Positions 23,228 through 33,284 of a stretch of DNA of 64,000 bases are shown piece after piece; the first letter of the stretch is position 1; every line of letters starts with the position of its first letter. This DNA comes from Verrucomicrobiia bacterium (lineage in GTDB: Bacteria; Verrucomicrobiota; Verrucomicrobiia; Opitutales; Cerasicoccaceae): NCBI GenBank assembly GCA_030425485.1, contig JAUIAM010000006.1, positions 62,001-126,000 of the forward strand, in the 5' to 3' direction. The notes below the pieces were generated by a model. It was given only the letters and a program-made list of their open reading frames with translations, did not search any database and was not told the DNA's origin. Both the position numbers and the translations under genes were made by a program.

Positions 23228-24204
23228 TGAGTATGGAGCAACTGCTCAAACAATTTTCCCAAACCCCCATCCTCGTGGTGGGCGACCTGATGCTCGACCA
23301 CTACCTCTGGGGCGATGCCACCCGCATCTCGCCCGAGGCGCCGGTACCGGTCGTCGCGCAGTACCGCGACAGCTACACCGCGGGCGGTGCGGCCAACGTG
23401 GCCATGAACCTTGCCGCACTTGGCGCGCCCGTCGAGCTCTTCGGCTGGTGCGGGCAGGATACAGCCGGGGACCAGCTGGCCAGTGTGCTGGCTGGGCAGG
23501 GGATTACCTTTTCACCGGACTGGCAGGCCGAGGGTGTGCCGACCATCCAGAAGACCCGCGTCATGGTCCGCCAGCAGCAGCTTTGCCGCATTGACCGTGA
23601 GGCCCACCGAGATCAGTACGCCTTCGATACGGATGCTTGTCTCAAGGCGCTTGAGAGCAAGATGGCTGCGGCCAAGGCCATTATTATTTCCGATTACGCC
23701 AAGGGCGTGGTGACCGAAAAGCTCGTCTCGCGCCTGCTAGAGCTGCGCGAAAGCACGGGTTGTCTCATCGCGCTCGACCCCAAGCCAAAGCGCAAGCTCG
23801 ACGCCAAGGGTGTGGACCTGATGACGCCCAACCGCGACGAGTCCCTCCAGATGGCGGGCGTCAATGCCGACCCGCACGACCCCTTCCCCGAGGCCGAAGT
23901 CTGCCAGGGCATTTGGGAGCAGTACGCCCCGCGCCACCTCGTGGTTACGCTCGGTGCCGACGGCATGCTCGTTTGCGACGAGGGCAAGGTCGCCCACCGC
24001 ATTCCCACTGTGGCCCGCGAGGTCTTCGACGTCTCCGGCGCAGGGGACACCGTCATTGCCACGCTCACACTCGCCCTTGCCGCGGGGGCCGAGATCGAGG
24101 AGGCTGCTCACCTGGCCAACGCCGCTGCCGGCCTTGCCATTGGTAAGCTCGGCACTGCCACCGTTACCCCTCAGGAGATTTTAGATTATGTCCAGCAAGC
24201 TTAA
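23227..24204 (+). CDS. hldA: D-glycero-beta-D-manno-heptose-7-phosphate kinase
   Basis: PfkB-type kinase domain (RfaE domain I) that phosphorylates heptose 7-phosphate to the 1,7-bisphosphate. 325 residues, so only the kinase half: the nucleotidyltransferase domain of fused HldE is absent. Motifs: VVGDLMLDHYLWGDATRISPE, AGGAANVAMNLAALG, and the C-terminal DVSGAGDTVIATL with the catalytic Asp. Overlaps gmhA by 17 bases, confirming the heptose pathway. GmhB, HldC and HldD are not in the window. Confidence 0.93.
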   Translation: MSMEQLLKQFSQTPILVVGDLMLDHYLWGDATRISPEAPVPVVAQYRDSYTAGGAANVAMNLAALGAPVELFGWCGQDTAGDQLASVLAGQGITFSPDWQAEGVPTIQKTRVMVRQQQLCRIDREAHRDQYAFDTDACLKALESKMAAAKAIIISDYAKGVVTEKLVSRLLELRESTGCLIALDPKPKRKLDAKGVDLMTPNRDESLQMAGVNADPHDPFPEAEVCQGIWEQYAPRHLVVTLGADGMLVCDEGKVAHRIPTVAREVFDVSGAGDTVIATLTLALAAGAEIEEAAHLANAAAGLAIGKLGTATVTPQEILDYVQQA

Positions 24205-24751
24205 GGACCAACTGCAGGAACTCGCTGCCACTGTGGCTGACTTCGAAGCCTGCCTGCCCGCGGTGGAAGCCAGCGGCCAGGCCATCGTTAGTGCCCTGAA
24301 AGCAGGCAACAAGCTCATGTCTGCCGGTAACGGCGGCAGTGCGACCGACGCCCTGCACGTAGCCGAGGAGCTGACCGGACGCTATAAGGCCGACCGCGCT
24401 GCGCTGCCCGGTCTTTGCCTTTCGGCGGACATCTCCGCCCTGACCTGCATCGCCAACGACTACGGCTTCGAGAGCATCTTTTCGCGCCAGATCGAAGCCT
24501 TTGGTAAGCCCGGCGACATCTTCGTCGGCTTCACCACGAGTGGAAACTCCGACAATATTCTAAAAGCCTTCGAGGCCTGCAAACGCCTCGGCGTCATCAC
24601 CGTTTTGCTTTCCGGTAAAGACGGGGGCAAGGCCCGGGGGCTTTGCGACCACGAGATCATCGTGCCTTCGCAGACGACCGCCCGCATCCAGGAGCTGCAC
24701 ACCTTTGTCCTCCACCAGTGGCTTGAAATGGTCGAGGCAGAGCAGTGGTAG
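24188..24751 (+). CDS. gmhA: Sedoheptulose 7-phosphate isomerase
   Basis: First step of ADP-heptose synthesis, converting sedoheptulose 7-phosphate to D-glycero-D-manno-heptose 7-phosphate. 187 residues, single SIS domain: SAGNGGSATDALHVAEELTG, ALTCIANDYGFESIFSRQ, FTTSGNSDNI and IQELHTFVLHQWLE, all diagnostic for GmhA. Coupled to hldA by overlap. Confidence 0.95.
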   Translation: MSSKLKDQLQELAATVADFEACLPAVEASGQAIVSALKAGNKLMSAGNGGSATDALHVAEELTGRYKADRAALPGLCLSADISALTCIANDYGFESIFSRQIEAFGKPGDIFVGFTTSGNSDNILKAFEACKRLGVITVLLSGKDGGKARGLCDHEIIVPSQTTARIQELHTFVLHQWLEMVEAEQW

Positions 24752-24789
24752 GTACTATTTTTTACCGAACACATTTATATTAAATTCCT

Positions 24790-25764
24790 ATGAGTGAAAC
24801 ATACTTCGTTACCGGCGTTGCCGGATTCATTGGCTGCCGCACAGCGGGCCAACTGCTCGAAAGCGGTGCCAAGGTCGTCGGTATCGACAACCTGAACGAC
24901 TACTACGACGTGCGCCTCAAGCGTAAACGTCTGGAGTCGCTGGCCGGGCACGAAGCCTTCACTTTTGTTGAGGGTGACATCGAAAACCTGGAACTGCTCA
25001 AGGGCGTCTTCCAGCAACACCGCTTTGACGCGGTGTTCAACTTAGCGGCCCGCGCAGGCGTCCGCTACAGCATGGAAAACCCCTACGTTTACCTGAGTAC
25101 GAACACCCTCGGCACCCTCAACCTGCTTGAGTGCATGAAGGACAACGAGGTGAAGAAGTTTCTCCTCGCCTCGACCTCCTCCCTCTACGCCGGGCTGCCC
25201 ATGCCCTTCACGGAAGACCTCCCGGTCAACACCCCCATCTCGCCCTACGCGGCCTCGAAGAAGGGAGCCGAGGTTATGGCCTATACCTACCACAAGCTCT
25301 ACGGCATCGATGTCTCCGTGGTGCGCTACTTCACGGTCTTTGGTCCCTTTGGCCGCCCGGACATGAGCATCTTCCGATTCATCAAGTGGATCGACGAGGG
25401 CACGCCGATCACGCTCTTTGGCGACGGCTCCCAGAGCCGCGACTGGACCTACATTGACGACATCGCTGCGGGCACGATCAAGGCCCGCAAGGAAGTCGGC
25501 TACGAGATTATGAACCTCGGCGGTGGTCGCAACCCGATCAAGCTGAGTACCATCATCGAGCAGCTTGAAGATTTGCTGGGCAAAAAGGCCGTTATTGACC
25601 ACAAGCCCTTCCACAAGGCCGACATGATGGAGACCTGGGCTGACATCTCCAAGGCCGAGAAGCTCCTCGACTGGAAGCCGCAGATTTCCCCCGAAGAGGG
25701 CCTGGCCCGTTCCGTTCAGTGGTACCGCGACAACCAGGCCTGGGTTACGGAGATTAATGTTTAA
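24790..25764 (+). CDS. UDP-glucuronate 4-epimerase-like SDR
   Basis: Extended short-chain dehydrogenase, 324 residues: TGVAGFIGCRTAGQLLE, GIDNLNDYYDVRLK (hallmark of glucuronate epimerases), STSSLYAGL, YAASKKGAE (Tyr-Lys pair), RYFTVFGPFGRPDMSIFRF and RDWTYIDDI. Probably makes UDP-galacturonate from the UDP-glucuronate produced by Ugd at 20284. Close relatives also act on other UDP-uronates or hexoses, so the substrate is inferred. Confidence 0.85.
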   Translation: MSETYFVTGVAGFIGCRTAGQLLESGAKVVGIDNLNDYYDVRLKRKRLESLAGHEAFTFVEGDIENLELLKGVFQQHRFDAVFNLAARAGVRYSMENPYVYLSTNTLGTLNLLECMKDNEVKKFLLASTSSLYAGLPMPFTEDLPVNTPISPYAASKKGAEVMAYTYHKLYGIDVSVVRYFTVFGPFGRPDMSIFRFIKWIDEGTPITLFGDGSQSRDWTYIDDIAAGTIKARKEVGYEIMNLGGGRNPIKLSTIIEQLEDLLGKKAVIDHKPFHKADMMETWADISKAEKLLDWKPQISPEEGLARSVQWYRDNQAWVTEINV

Positions 25765-25775
25765 CGACGCGCTTC

Positions 25776-27338
25776 TTGGTCTCAGATAAATCAGTAGCGA
25801 TCGATCCGGTTGAAGCCTTCCGCCGCCGTTCCTCGGGATCGAAGGGGCGTGCGGATGCTCCTCTGCACTGGCGTGAGCGTTTGACGCTCTTTGCGCTATG
25901 CCTGCCTATGATCGTGGCCCCGTGGATGCTGGGCAGTGTGCGTAGCACGGCTCAGATCATCCTCTTTGCCCTGAGTGTGCTGGCCTTTGTCACCTTGTTT
26001 ATTCCTGCGGGTGAGGTTGGCTATTCGGTGCGTGCAAATCTCAAGCGTCTCATTCGTTTTCCGATATTCTGGATGGGGCTGCTGTTTTTAATCTATCTTT
26101 TGATACAGGCCTTGAACCCCTATGCCCAGGTTAAACACTGGAACGAGGAGGGATGGGACATTTCCGCCAGTAAGTGGTGGCTTACACCCTTGCAGAATAT
26201 CAAGTGGCTGCCGGGGGGGGTCTCTGCCCCCTTTGATAAGTTGAACACCTGGCGCGCACTGATGAACTGGACCACGCCCATGTTGCTGGTGTGGACGCTC
26301 TGGGCCGGGCTTCAGCGTCGGCGCTCGTTCGTCATCCTGTTTTGGGTGATCTGCGTCAATGGAGCCCTGCTGGCCTTGATTTGCACGCTGATGCGACTCA
26401 ACGCTAATAATGAAGTGCTGGCGGGCTTTACCTTCTGGGAATCTAATGGAACGTATTTGGGCCCATTCCTCTACCGCAATCACGGTGCGGCCTACCTCTA
26501 TCCTAGCCTGGCGCTTTGCGGGGGCATGTTTTTGTATCACATGCTCCGGGCCAGGCGCAGGATGCAGAAGTCTAACCCAAGTATATTGTTTCTGTGCATG
26601 GGCATTCTAATCGCGAGTGCGATCGTGTTCAGCATGTCCCGCGCGGGGCTGGTGATCAGTGGACTCGTTGTACTGTTCTTTATTCTCCTTTTCCTTATTT
26701 CGCTCTTTAGGCAGGGTAGCATAATGAGTGCAGGCGTCGGACTCGTTTCGTTTGTCGTGCTTGGCAGCGGAGCAGGCTACGCCACGTATAAAGCCATCGA
26801 TACAGAATTGCTCTATGCTGACATGAAGGAACTTGTCACCAATAAGAGCCGGGTTTGGACGAGGGGCACATCGCTCAATCATCGCCTCATGATGATCCAG
26901 GCGACGTACGACTTGTTTGAAGAACGCCCAATCCAAGGTTGGGGTGCAAATTCCTTTCGTTGGACTTTTCGTCGCATGGTCTTGAAAAAAGAGTATGAAC
27001 CACTTTGGTACCCGGACGTAAAGCGCCGCTACAAGGCCGTTTATATCCATGCCCACAGCGACTGGTTGCAGTTCCTCTCTGAACTGGGCATCGTCGGCAT
27101 GATTCTGCTCACCGCTATGCCACTCTTCTGGTTTGGGGCTTTCTGCTACTACTACCGGGCCATTTCGTACGAGCACCTGATGATCATGAGCGGGTGCGTG
27201 CTCGCGCTCTTGCAGGCGGCGATGGAATTTAACCTCAGTAACCAGGCTGTCCTTATCCTTGTCAGTGTGCTCATGGCCGGAACGGTTGCTTGGATGCGGC
27301 TCAGCCCGGCCTTGCAAACAAGAGCGAAGTCAGCTTAG
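25776..27338 (+). CDS. O-antigen ligase/polymerase-family membrane protein
   Basis: 520 residues with about ten to twelve hydrophobic segments and the large loop near 340-430 typical of the Wzy_C/WaaL fold ([37 protein letters not shown] with the His pair and Trp). Function would be polymerising repeat units or ligating glycan to lipid A core; the sequence cannot tell which. The start appears to be TTG 25776: an in-frame stop at 25755 rules out an earlier ATG, and no Shine-Dalgarno is near. Next internal ATG would remove the basic N-terminal tail. Confidence 0.8.
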   Translation: MVSDKSVAIDPVEAFRRRSSGSKGRADAPLHWRERLTLFALCLPMIVAPWMLGSVRSTAQIILFALSVLAFVTLFIPAGEVGYSVRANLKRLIRFPIFWMGLLFLIYLLIQALNPYAQVKHWNEEGWDISASKWWLTPLQNIKWLPGGVSAPFDKLNTWRALMNWTTPMLLVWTLWAGLQRRRSFVILFWVICVNGALLALICTLMRLNANNEVLAGFTFWESNGTYLGPFLYRNHGAAYLYPSLALCGGMFLYHMLRARRRMQKSNPSILFLCMGILIASAIVFSMSRAGLVISGLVVLFFILLFLISLFRQGSIMSAGVGLVSFVVLGSGAGYATYKAIDTELLYADMKELVTNKSRVWTRGTSLNHRLMMIQATYDLFEERPIQGWGANSFRWTFRRMVLKKEYEPLWYPDVKRRYKAVYIHAHSDWLQFLSELGIVGMILLTAMPLFWFGAFCYYYRAISYEHLMIMSGCVLALLQAAMEFNLSNQAVLILVSVLMAGTVAWMRLSPALQTRAKSA

Positions 27339-27355
27339 AAAACTGCGAGTTAACC

Positions 27356-28153
27356 ATGATTTACGACTCCGAACGCCTTCTGCTCATCGCAGGCCCCTGC
27401 TCGTTAGAGAGCGAAACGATCGCCCTCACTGTGGCGGAAAAGCTCGCCGCCCTCGGCCAGCAGTTCTCCGAGCTGAATCTCGTCTTCAAGGGCTCCTTCG
27501 ACAAGGCCAACCGCACCTCGCTCGGCAGTGACCGGGGCCCCGGCCAGGACGAAGGCCTCGCCCTCCTGCAAAAGGCCAAGGACGCCACCGGCCTGCCCGT
27601 GACGACCGATTTTCACCTGCCCGAGCAGGCCGCTCCTGTGGCCGAAGTCTGTGACGTACTCCAGGTGCCGGCCTTCCTCTGCCGCCAGACTGACCTCCTC
27701 GTGGCTGCGGCCAAGACCGGACGCGTGGTCAATGTGAAGAAGGGGCAATTCCTCTCACCCACCGAGATGCAGTTTGTGGTCAACAAGCTCGAAGGCGCCA
27801 ATGCGGCTGAGATCTGGCAGACCGAGCGCGGCACGACCTTTGGCTACCAAAACCTCGTCGTCGACATGCGCTCCTTTAGCATCATGCAGGGCTACGGCCA
27901 CCCCGCGATTTTCGACGCCACCCACAGCGTGCAGCTCCCCGGTGCTGGTGGCGGTAAGACCACCGGGCAGCGTGAGTTTGTGCCTTCGCTGGCCCGCGCC
28001 GCTCTCGCCGCCGGAGCCAAGGGCGTCTTTTTCGAAACCCACCCCAACCCGAGCGAGGCTATATCCGACGGGCCCAACCAAATCCCGCTGGAGGACTTCC
28101 CCGCCTTGGTGGAGTCCTGCCTGAAAATCTGGGCCGCCGCCCGCTCTGCCTAA
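27356..28153 (+). CDS. kdsA: 3-deoxy-8-phosphooctulonate synthase
   Basis: Condenses PEP with arabinose 5-phosphate to Kdo 8-phosphate. 265 residues from ATG 27356 ([19 protein letters not shown]); an upstream in-frame ATG at 27290 overlaps the previous gene and adds unrelated sequence. Motifs: [51 protein letters not shown] and [11 protein letters not shown]. Followed after one base by kdsD, so the two Kdo steps are coupled. Confidence 0.95.
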   Translation: MIYDSERLLLIAGPCSLESETIALTVAEKLAALGQQFSELNLVFKGSFDKANRTSLGSDRGPGQDEGLALLQKAKDATGLPVTTDFHLPEQAAPVAEVCDVLQVPAFLCRQTDLLVAAAKTGRVVNVKKGQFLSPTEMQFVVNKLEGANAAEIWQTERGTTFGYQNLVVDMRSFSIMQGYGHPAIFDATHSVQLPGAGGGKTTGQREFVPSLARAALAAGAKGVFFETHPNPSEAISDGPNQIPLEDFPALVESCLKIWAAARSA

Positions 28154-28154
28154 C

Positions 28155-29117
28155 ATGGCCGACGCATCCACAGATCACTTTTCCGCCGCCCGCGATGTCT
28201 TTTCGCGGGACCGCGACGCGCTTGCTCAGACGCTTGAGCGTATCGAGTCGAATTTCGACGCCTTCGTCACCGCGCTGCTTGAAACCAAGGGCAAAGTCGT
28301 CGTCACCGGCATTGGCAAGTCCGGCATCGTGGGGCACAAGATCGCCGCTACCTTTGCCAGCACGGGCACGCCCGCGGTGTATGTCAGCGCGGCCGAGGCC
28401 CTCCATGGCGACCTCGGGGTCGTCGGCCAGGGCGATGTCGTCCTCATGGTTTCCAACAGCGCGGAGACGGTTGAGTTGGCCAAAATGCTGCCCTCCATCC
28501 GCCGTATTGGAGCCAAGGCTTTGGGCATCTTTGGCAAGACGGACACCACGCTGGCCCAGCGTTGCGACATCGTGCTCGACGCCTCCATCGAGCGCGAAGC
28601 CTGCCCGCTCAACCTCGCCCCCATGACCAGCGCGACCGTGGCGCAAGTCATCGGCGACGCGCTCGCCGTGGCCATGATGAATGCCCGCGGCTTCCAGCCC
28701 GAGCAGTTTGCCGTGTTTCATCCCGGCGGTTCCCTCGGCCGCCGCCTGCTCCTGACCGCCGCCGATGTCATGGCGACAGGGGAGGGCATCCCGACCGTTG
28801 CCCCCGAGGCCACTTTTGAGCAACTCATCGCCGAGATGAACCGTCCCAACATCGGGGCTGTTTGCGTGGTGGATACGCTGGGAAAACTCCTGGGCATCAT
28901 CACCGATGGTGACATCCGCCGCGCCATGCTTCCGGGCGGCAAAGGCCCCGCCAACGCGGACAAGCTCATGACGGCCAACCCGAAGCAGGTGCGCCCCGAC
29001 TTGGCGGCAGGCAAGATTATCGACCTGCTCGAACAGCACGAAATTTACGTCGTCCCGGTGGTGGACGAAGCCGGGAGCCTCGTCGGCATCCTGCGCATGC
29101 ACGATTTATTGGGTTAA
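28155..29117 (+). CDS. kdsD: D-arabinose 5-phosphate isomerase
   Basis: Supplies arabinose 5-phosphate for KdsA from ribulose 5-phosphate. 320 residues: SIS domain at about 35-180 ([31 protein letters not shown] with active-site His) and two CBS domains at about 200-320. Architecture and length match KdsD/KpsF. Position directly behind kdsA makes the role firm. Confidence 0.95.
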   Translation: MADASTDHFSAARDVFSRDRDALAQTLERIESNFDAFVTALLETKGKVVVTGIGKSGIVGHKIAATFASTGTPAVYVSAAEALHGDLGVVGQGDVVLMVSNSAETVELAKMLPSIRRIGAKALGIFGKTDTTLAQRCDIVLDASIEREACPLNLAPMTSATVAQVIGDALAVAMMNARGFQPEQFAVFHPGGSLGRRLLLTAADVMATGEGIPTVAPEATFEQLIAEMNRPNIGAVCVVDTLGKLLGIITDGDIRRAMLPGGKGPANADKLMTANPKQVRPDLAAGKIIDLLEQHEIYVVPVVDEAGSLVGILRMHDLLG

Positions 29118-29124
29118 ACCCGCT

Positions 29125-30189
29125 ATGACCATTCTCGTCACCGGTGGCGCGGGCTTCATTGGCTCGCACCTTGTTCGTCACCTGCTCACCGAGCGTGGTG
29201 TGCGCGTGGTCAACCTCGACAAGCTGACCTACGCGGGCAACCTCGATTCGCTGGCAGACGTGGCCGCGCACCCGCAGTATCATTTTGAGCAGGGGGACAT
29301 CTGCGATGCGCAAACCCTGCGCCGAGTCTTCGAGACGCATCAGCCGGACGCCGTCTTTCACCTCGCGGCAGAGTCACACGTAGACCGCTCGATCGACGCG
29401 CCCGCGACCTTCGTCCAGACCAACGTCGTCGGCACGACGACGCTCTTGCAGGAGTCGCTTCGCTATTACCGCGAGCTGGCCCCCGCGCGCGCCGCAGCTT
29501 TCCGCTTCCTCCATGTCTCGACCGACGAGGTGTACGGTTCGCTTGATTTTGACGACGCGGCCTTCACCGAGCGCACACCCTACGCCCCCCGCTCACCCTA
29601 CTCGGCCAGCAAAGCCGCGGCGGATCACTTCGTACGCGCCTGGCAGCACACCTACGGCTTGCCCGTCTTGCTGACCAACTGCTCCAACAACTACGGGCCG
29701 CATCAGTTTCCGGAAAAACTCATCCCGCACACCATCGTCAAAGCCCTGCGCAGGCAGCTCATCCCCATTTACGGGTGCGGCGAAAACATCCGCGACTGGC
29801 TCCACGTGCAGGACCACTGCCGCGCGCTTTGGACCGTCTTTGAGCAGGGCGCGCTGGGCGAAACCTACAACATCGGCGGCGACTGCGAACGCTCGAACCT
29901 CCAGCTCGTGCACGATCTCTGCGCTCTGCTCGACGAGCTCGTACCTGATGCGGACTTGCCCGAGCGCAGTGCGCTTATTACGTTTGTGGAAGATCGCCCC
30001 GGCCATGACCTGCGTTACGCCATCGACTGTACGAAGATTCGCAACGATCTGGGCTGGACCCCACACGTCACCCACGCCGACGGCCTGCGCCAGACTGTCC
30101 AGTGGTACCTCGACCACATCGCGTGGTGGGAGCGCATCCTGAGTGGTGAATACCAATTAGAACGTTTCGGCTTACCCGTAGAGCATTGA
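29125..30189 (+). CDS. rmlB: dTDP-glucose 4,6-dehydratase
   Basis: Makes dTDP-4-keto-6-deoxyglucose. 354 residues: [63 protein letters not shown] (Tyr-Lys), [17 protein letters not shown] and [11 protein letters not shown], all diagnostic. RmlA, RmlC and RmlD are not in the window, so the intermediate either meets enzymes encoded elsewhere or goes to another deoxysugar. Confidence 0.95.
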   Translation: MTILVTGGAGFIGSHLVRHLLTERGVRVVNLDKLTYAGNLDSLADVAAHPQYHFEQGDICDAQTLRRVFETHQPDAVFHLAAESHVDRSIDAPATFVQTNVVGTTTLLQESLRYYRELAPARAAAFRFLHVSTDEVYGSLDFDDAAFTERTPYAPRSPYSASKAAADHFVRAWQHTYGLPVLLTNCSNNYGPHQFPEKLIPHTIVKALRRQLIPIYGCGENIRDWLHVQDHCRALWTVFEQGALGETYNIGGDCERSNLQLVHDLCALLDELVPDADLPERSALITFVEDRPGHDLRYAIDCTKIRNDLGWTPHVTHADGLRQTVQWYLDHIAWWERILSGEYQLERFGLPVEH

Positions 30190-30211
30190 TTTATTTACCT
30201 ACTTACTGCTT

Positions 30212-32242
30212 ATGGCACATTTAAAATATAGACCTGAAGTTGACGGCCTGAGGGCATTGGCCGTTATCCCTGTGGTGCTGTTTCACATCTCTCCCGATTG
30301 GCTCAGTGGAGGTTACCTCGGGGTGGATGTTTTCTTTGTTATATCGGGATTCCTGATCACGTCGCTCATTATAAAGGATTTCGACACGGGGCGTTTCTCC
30401 ATGCGAAACTTCTGGATGCGACGTGTGCGGCGCATCGTTCCGGCACTGGTTGTTCTGCTACTCACTTTGCTGGTAGCTGCACCCTTCCTACTCTACGGCC
30501 CAGACGTTTACGAACTGGGTGGGCAGGCCTTGTCCACGCTCTTTGCTTACTCTAATATCTACTTCTGGCAGCAATCTGGGAACTATTGGGGTACCAATGC
30601 CGAGATGTCCCCGCTGCTCAACATGTGGTCACTTGCGGTCGAGGAGCAGTTCTACCTTTTTTACCCGCTGCTGCTCGTCTTTACCCTAAAGCACTTGCAC
30701 CGTTTTGTGACACCCTTGATTGCGCTGGCGACCATCATCAGTTTGTGCGTGTTTATCTACGGGTCGATCCATCACCCCAATCCGACTTTCTATTTTTTAC
30801 CAACTCGGGCTTGGGAGTTGGGGGCAGGTTGCCTATTGGCGGTTCTTATGCAGCGTCGAGATGGGTTTTCCGGCGTCAACCTGTCCGTGCAGAACCTGCT
30901 CTCCGTACTCGGGTTGATCATGGTCGTTGCTTCATACTTCCTTGTGGGTTTGGGCAGTGAGGAAAGCGTCGGGCTTGTGGCTGTGTTGGCCGTGGCGGGT
31001 GCGGTTTTTACAATCGGTTTCTCGGCGCAATCCGGCAATGTCGCAGCTCGTCTGCTTTCGCTGGCCCCTGTTGTCTATATCGGAAAAATTTCCTATTCTC
31101 TCTACCTGTGGCACTGGCCTGTGCTGGTCTACATGCGCGGCATGTATGCCAGTGAGCTGGGCGAGCATGAGGGTTTGCTTAACCTGATTGCAGTCGGCGT
31201 CTTTATGACGGCTTCGGTCCTGTCCTATCATTTTGTAGAGCAACCGTTCCGACGAAACAAGGCGATCGTTTGGCGCTTGATTCCGGCCTACTTGATTGCG
31301 CTGAGTGTTTCCATTGCGTGGATTAAGATTCCTTTTTATGAAGATGTATCTGACTATAAACCGACGCTATGGTGGGGTTATAATTACCAGTGGGGGCCAC
31401 AGCGAGTAAGCGAATTAGACGAACGTGTAAAACGTAGTATTAAGGTGTTAACATTACCAAAGATTGATGAAAATGAACACAGTCGAGATGAGACTGGTAT
31501 GGGCAATTTTAATGCAGATGATCCTGATGTTGAGGTCTATGTTATGGGGGACTCCCATGGTGTTATGCATGCCAAAGTACTCGATGAATCTTTATCTGAG
31601 CTGGGCAGTACATATAAAATAGCCGTATCAACAGGGGCGGATCCCATATTTAGTATTCCTGTGACGCTTGATAAGGGAGGGAGCATGTTCACACCCAGTC
31701 AGCTTTTTGAGTTTAATTCGAAAAAGTTAGCGTACATCGAAGAGTATAAACCTGATGTCGTTATAGTTGTCATGCGCTGGGATTTTAGAATGAACAGGGA
31801 GTATATCTTTAAAAACCTAGACGACCTAACAGCACTCTTGGCCTCTCAGGATTCGAAACTGCTTCTTATTGGGCAGCCTCCGGTATTGGCTTTTGGTCAA
31901 CGCAGTGCGCCCCAGTATAGCGCCTACATTGATGCCCATTCTGATGTGGGGAGTACTGCACAATTCCCCATTACCAAGATAGAAGAGTACAATGCCGCTG
32001 ATGACTTTTTAAAAGATTACAGTGCACGCCACGATAACTGCGAGTATCTGTCAGTTGAGGAGATCTTTCGGAATGGTGGTGAGGCTATATTGGTTCAGAA
32101 CGGTGAAGTGCTTTATGTCGACGATGACCACCTCTCTTATGCCGGATCGCTTTTGGCTAAGCCTCACATCAAAGCCAAAATAGCAGAGATGCTGTCTACT
32201 CCCTTGCCTCAGCCAACTGAGGACGAGAACACTGGATCATAG
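30212..32242 (+). CDS. OafA/YrhL-type O-acyltransferase with C-terminal SGNH domain
   Basis: 676 residues. The N-terminal acyltransferase_3 membrane domain (about 1-370; RPEVDGLRALAVIPVVLFHI, GVDVFFVISGFLI, RRVRRIVPAL) is followed by a periplasmic SGNH hydrolase-like domain (about 435-660) with GDSHGVMHAKVLD at block I and DDDHLSYAG at the catalytic Asp-His block. Together they O-acetylate (or otherwise acylate) a surface glycan. Base composition falls sharply near 31340, just where the membrane domain ends, so the gene may be a chimera of two sources. Confidence 0.9.
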   Translation: MAHLKYRPEVDGLRALAVIPVVLFHISPDWLSGGYLGVDVFFVISGFLITSLIIKDFDTGRFSMRNFWMRRVRRIVPALVVLLLTLLVAAPFLLYGPDVYELGGQALSTLFAYSNIYFWQQSGNYWGTNAEMSPLLNMWSLAVEEQFYLFYPLLLVFTLKHLHRFVTPLIALATIISLCVFIYGSIHHPNPTFYFLPTRAWELGAGCLLAVLMQRRDGFSGVNLSVQNLLSVLGLIMVVASYFLVGLGSEESVGLVAVLAVAGAVFTIGFSAQSGNVAARLLSLAPVVYIGKISYSLYLWHWPVLVYMRGMYASELGEHEGLLNLIAVGVFMTASVLSYHFVEQPFRRNKAIVWRLIPAYLIALSVSIAWIKIPFYEDVSDYKPTLWWGYNYQWGPQRVSELDERVKRSIKVLTLPKIDENEHSRDETGMGNFNADDPDVEVYVMGDSHGVMHAKVLDESLSELGSTYKIAVSTGADPIFSIPVTLDKGGSMFTPSQLFEFNSKKLAYIEEYKPDVVIVVMRWDFRMNREYIFKNLDDLTALLASQDSKLLLIGQPPVLAFGQRSAPQYSAYIDAHSDVGSTAQFPITKIEEYNAADDFLKDYSARHDNCEYLSVEEIFRNGGEAILVQNGEVLYVDDDHLSYAGSLLAKPHIKAKIAEMLSTPLPQPTEDENTGS

Positions 32243-32327
32243 TCTGCCTTGCGATTTTGGCAGATTTGGGCCATACCTTGATATGTTATTCGAGCGTTTC
32301 TCCCGACTTAACTTTGAGCGTCTCCCT

Positions 32328-33224
32328 ATGAAATACTTAATCACTCTGCTCCTTTTTCTCGGAGCTGTTTCGCTCCACGGGCTTGTCAATGTCGGCAGTC
32401 CAACGGGGAACACCACCGCGCCGTCGGGGATGGAATCGCTTTTCGCCAATGTCGGCAGCGTCAATGGCTCTACGGGCATTTACCTCGGTGATGGTTGGGT
32501 GCTGACCGCAAACCACGTTGGCAGTGGCGGTACCAAGAATTTTACCACGAGCGGCGGACAGACCTATTACTACGACGGAGTTAACGCCCACCGCATCGGC
32601 AGCACGGACCTCTACGTTTATAAGCTCAGTGAAACCCCTCCTCTGGCCAACCTCGACATCGCGGGTTTCACTCCTGACGTTAACGATGACCTCTGGATGG
32701 TTGGCGGTGGGCGAACGCCGAGCACGCAAACCCCTACCGAGTACTACGTGGATACGACGACATGGGCTTGGGACACCGAGTTTTTCATCGGAGCCAATGC
32801 CACGGTTGACGGCTATCTTACCAACAGTACCAAAACGATTCGTTGGGGTGAAAATAGCGTCAGCGGCTATGATGAAGTTCTCTCTACCCAAACCTACTAT
32901 ACGACGTTTGACCAGATTGGCGGCGCTACCTACGAAGCCCAGGCGGTTACGAACGACTCGGGTGGTCCGGTCTTTGCCTGGGACGGCGAGCGCTGGGTGC
33001 TATCTGGTATCATGCTCTCGGTGGCGCTCTATGAGAACCAGCCGACTGGCGCGAACTCGGCTTTCTTTGGCAACAGAACCTACATCGCGGACTTAGCAGA
33101 ATACCGCGACGAGATTCTTTCTATCGTGCCCGAGCCCTCGACCTTTGCCCTGCTGGCTGGTGTGCTGGCTATGCTCGTTGCCTTGCGCAGGCAAACATCA
33201 CGTCACAATCTTCACGTTGGCTAA
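32328..33224 (+). CDS. Trypsin-fold serine protease-like protein with PEP-CTERM
   Basis: 298 residues from ATG 32328, which starts the signal peptide MKYLITLLLFLGAVSLHG. Apparent catalytic triad in S1 order: His63 in GDGWVLTANHVG, Asp94 in STDLYVYKL, Ser211 in NDSGGPVF. C-terminus VPEPSTFALLAGVLAML then a basic tail (267-298) is a PEP-CTERM signal, so it should be processed and surface-retained by an exosortase. Tandem paralog follows. Target unknown; role in processing other envelope proteins is a guess. Confidence 0.85.
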   Translation: MKYLITLLLFLGAVSLHGLVNVGSPTGNTTAPSGMESLFANVGSVNGSTGIYLGDGWVLTANHVGSGGTKNFTTSGGQTYYYDGVNAHRIGSTDLYVYKLSETPPLANLDIAGFTPDVNDDLWMVGGGRTPSTQTPTEYYVDTTTWAWDTEFFIGANATVDGYLTNSTKTIRWGENSVSGYDEVLSTQTYYTTFDQIGGATYEAQAVTNDSGGPVFAWDGERWVLSGIMLSVALYENQPTGANSAFFGNRTYIADLAEYRDEILSIVPEPSTFALLAGVLAMLVALRRQTSRHNLHVG

Positions 33225-33284
33225 GCCACCGGCCCGAAAGCAGGCCGCTGCGCCTGCGCAACCTGTACCCATTGAATACCTATC

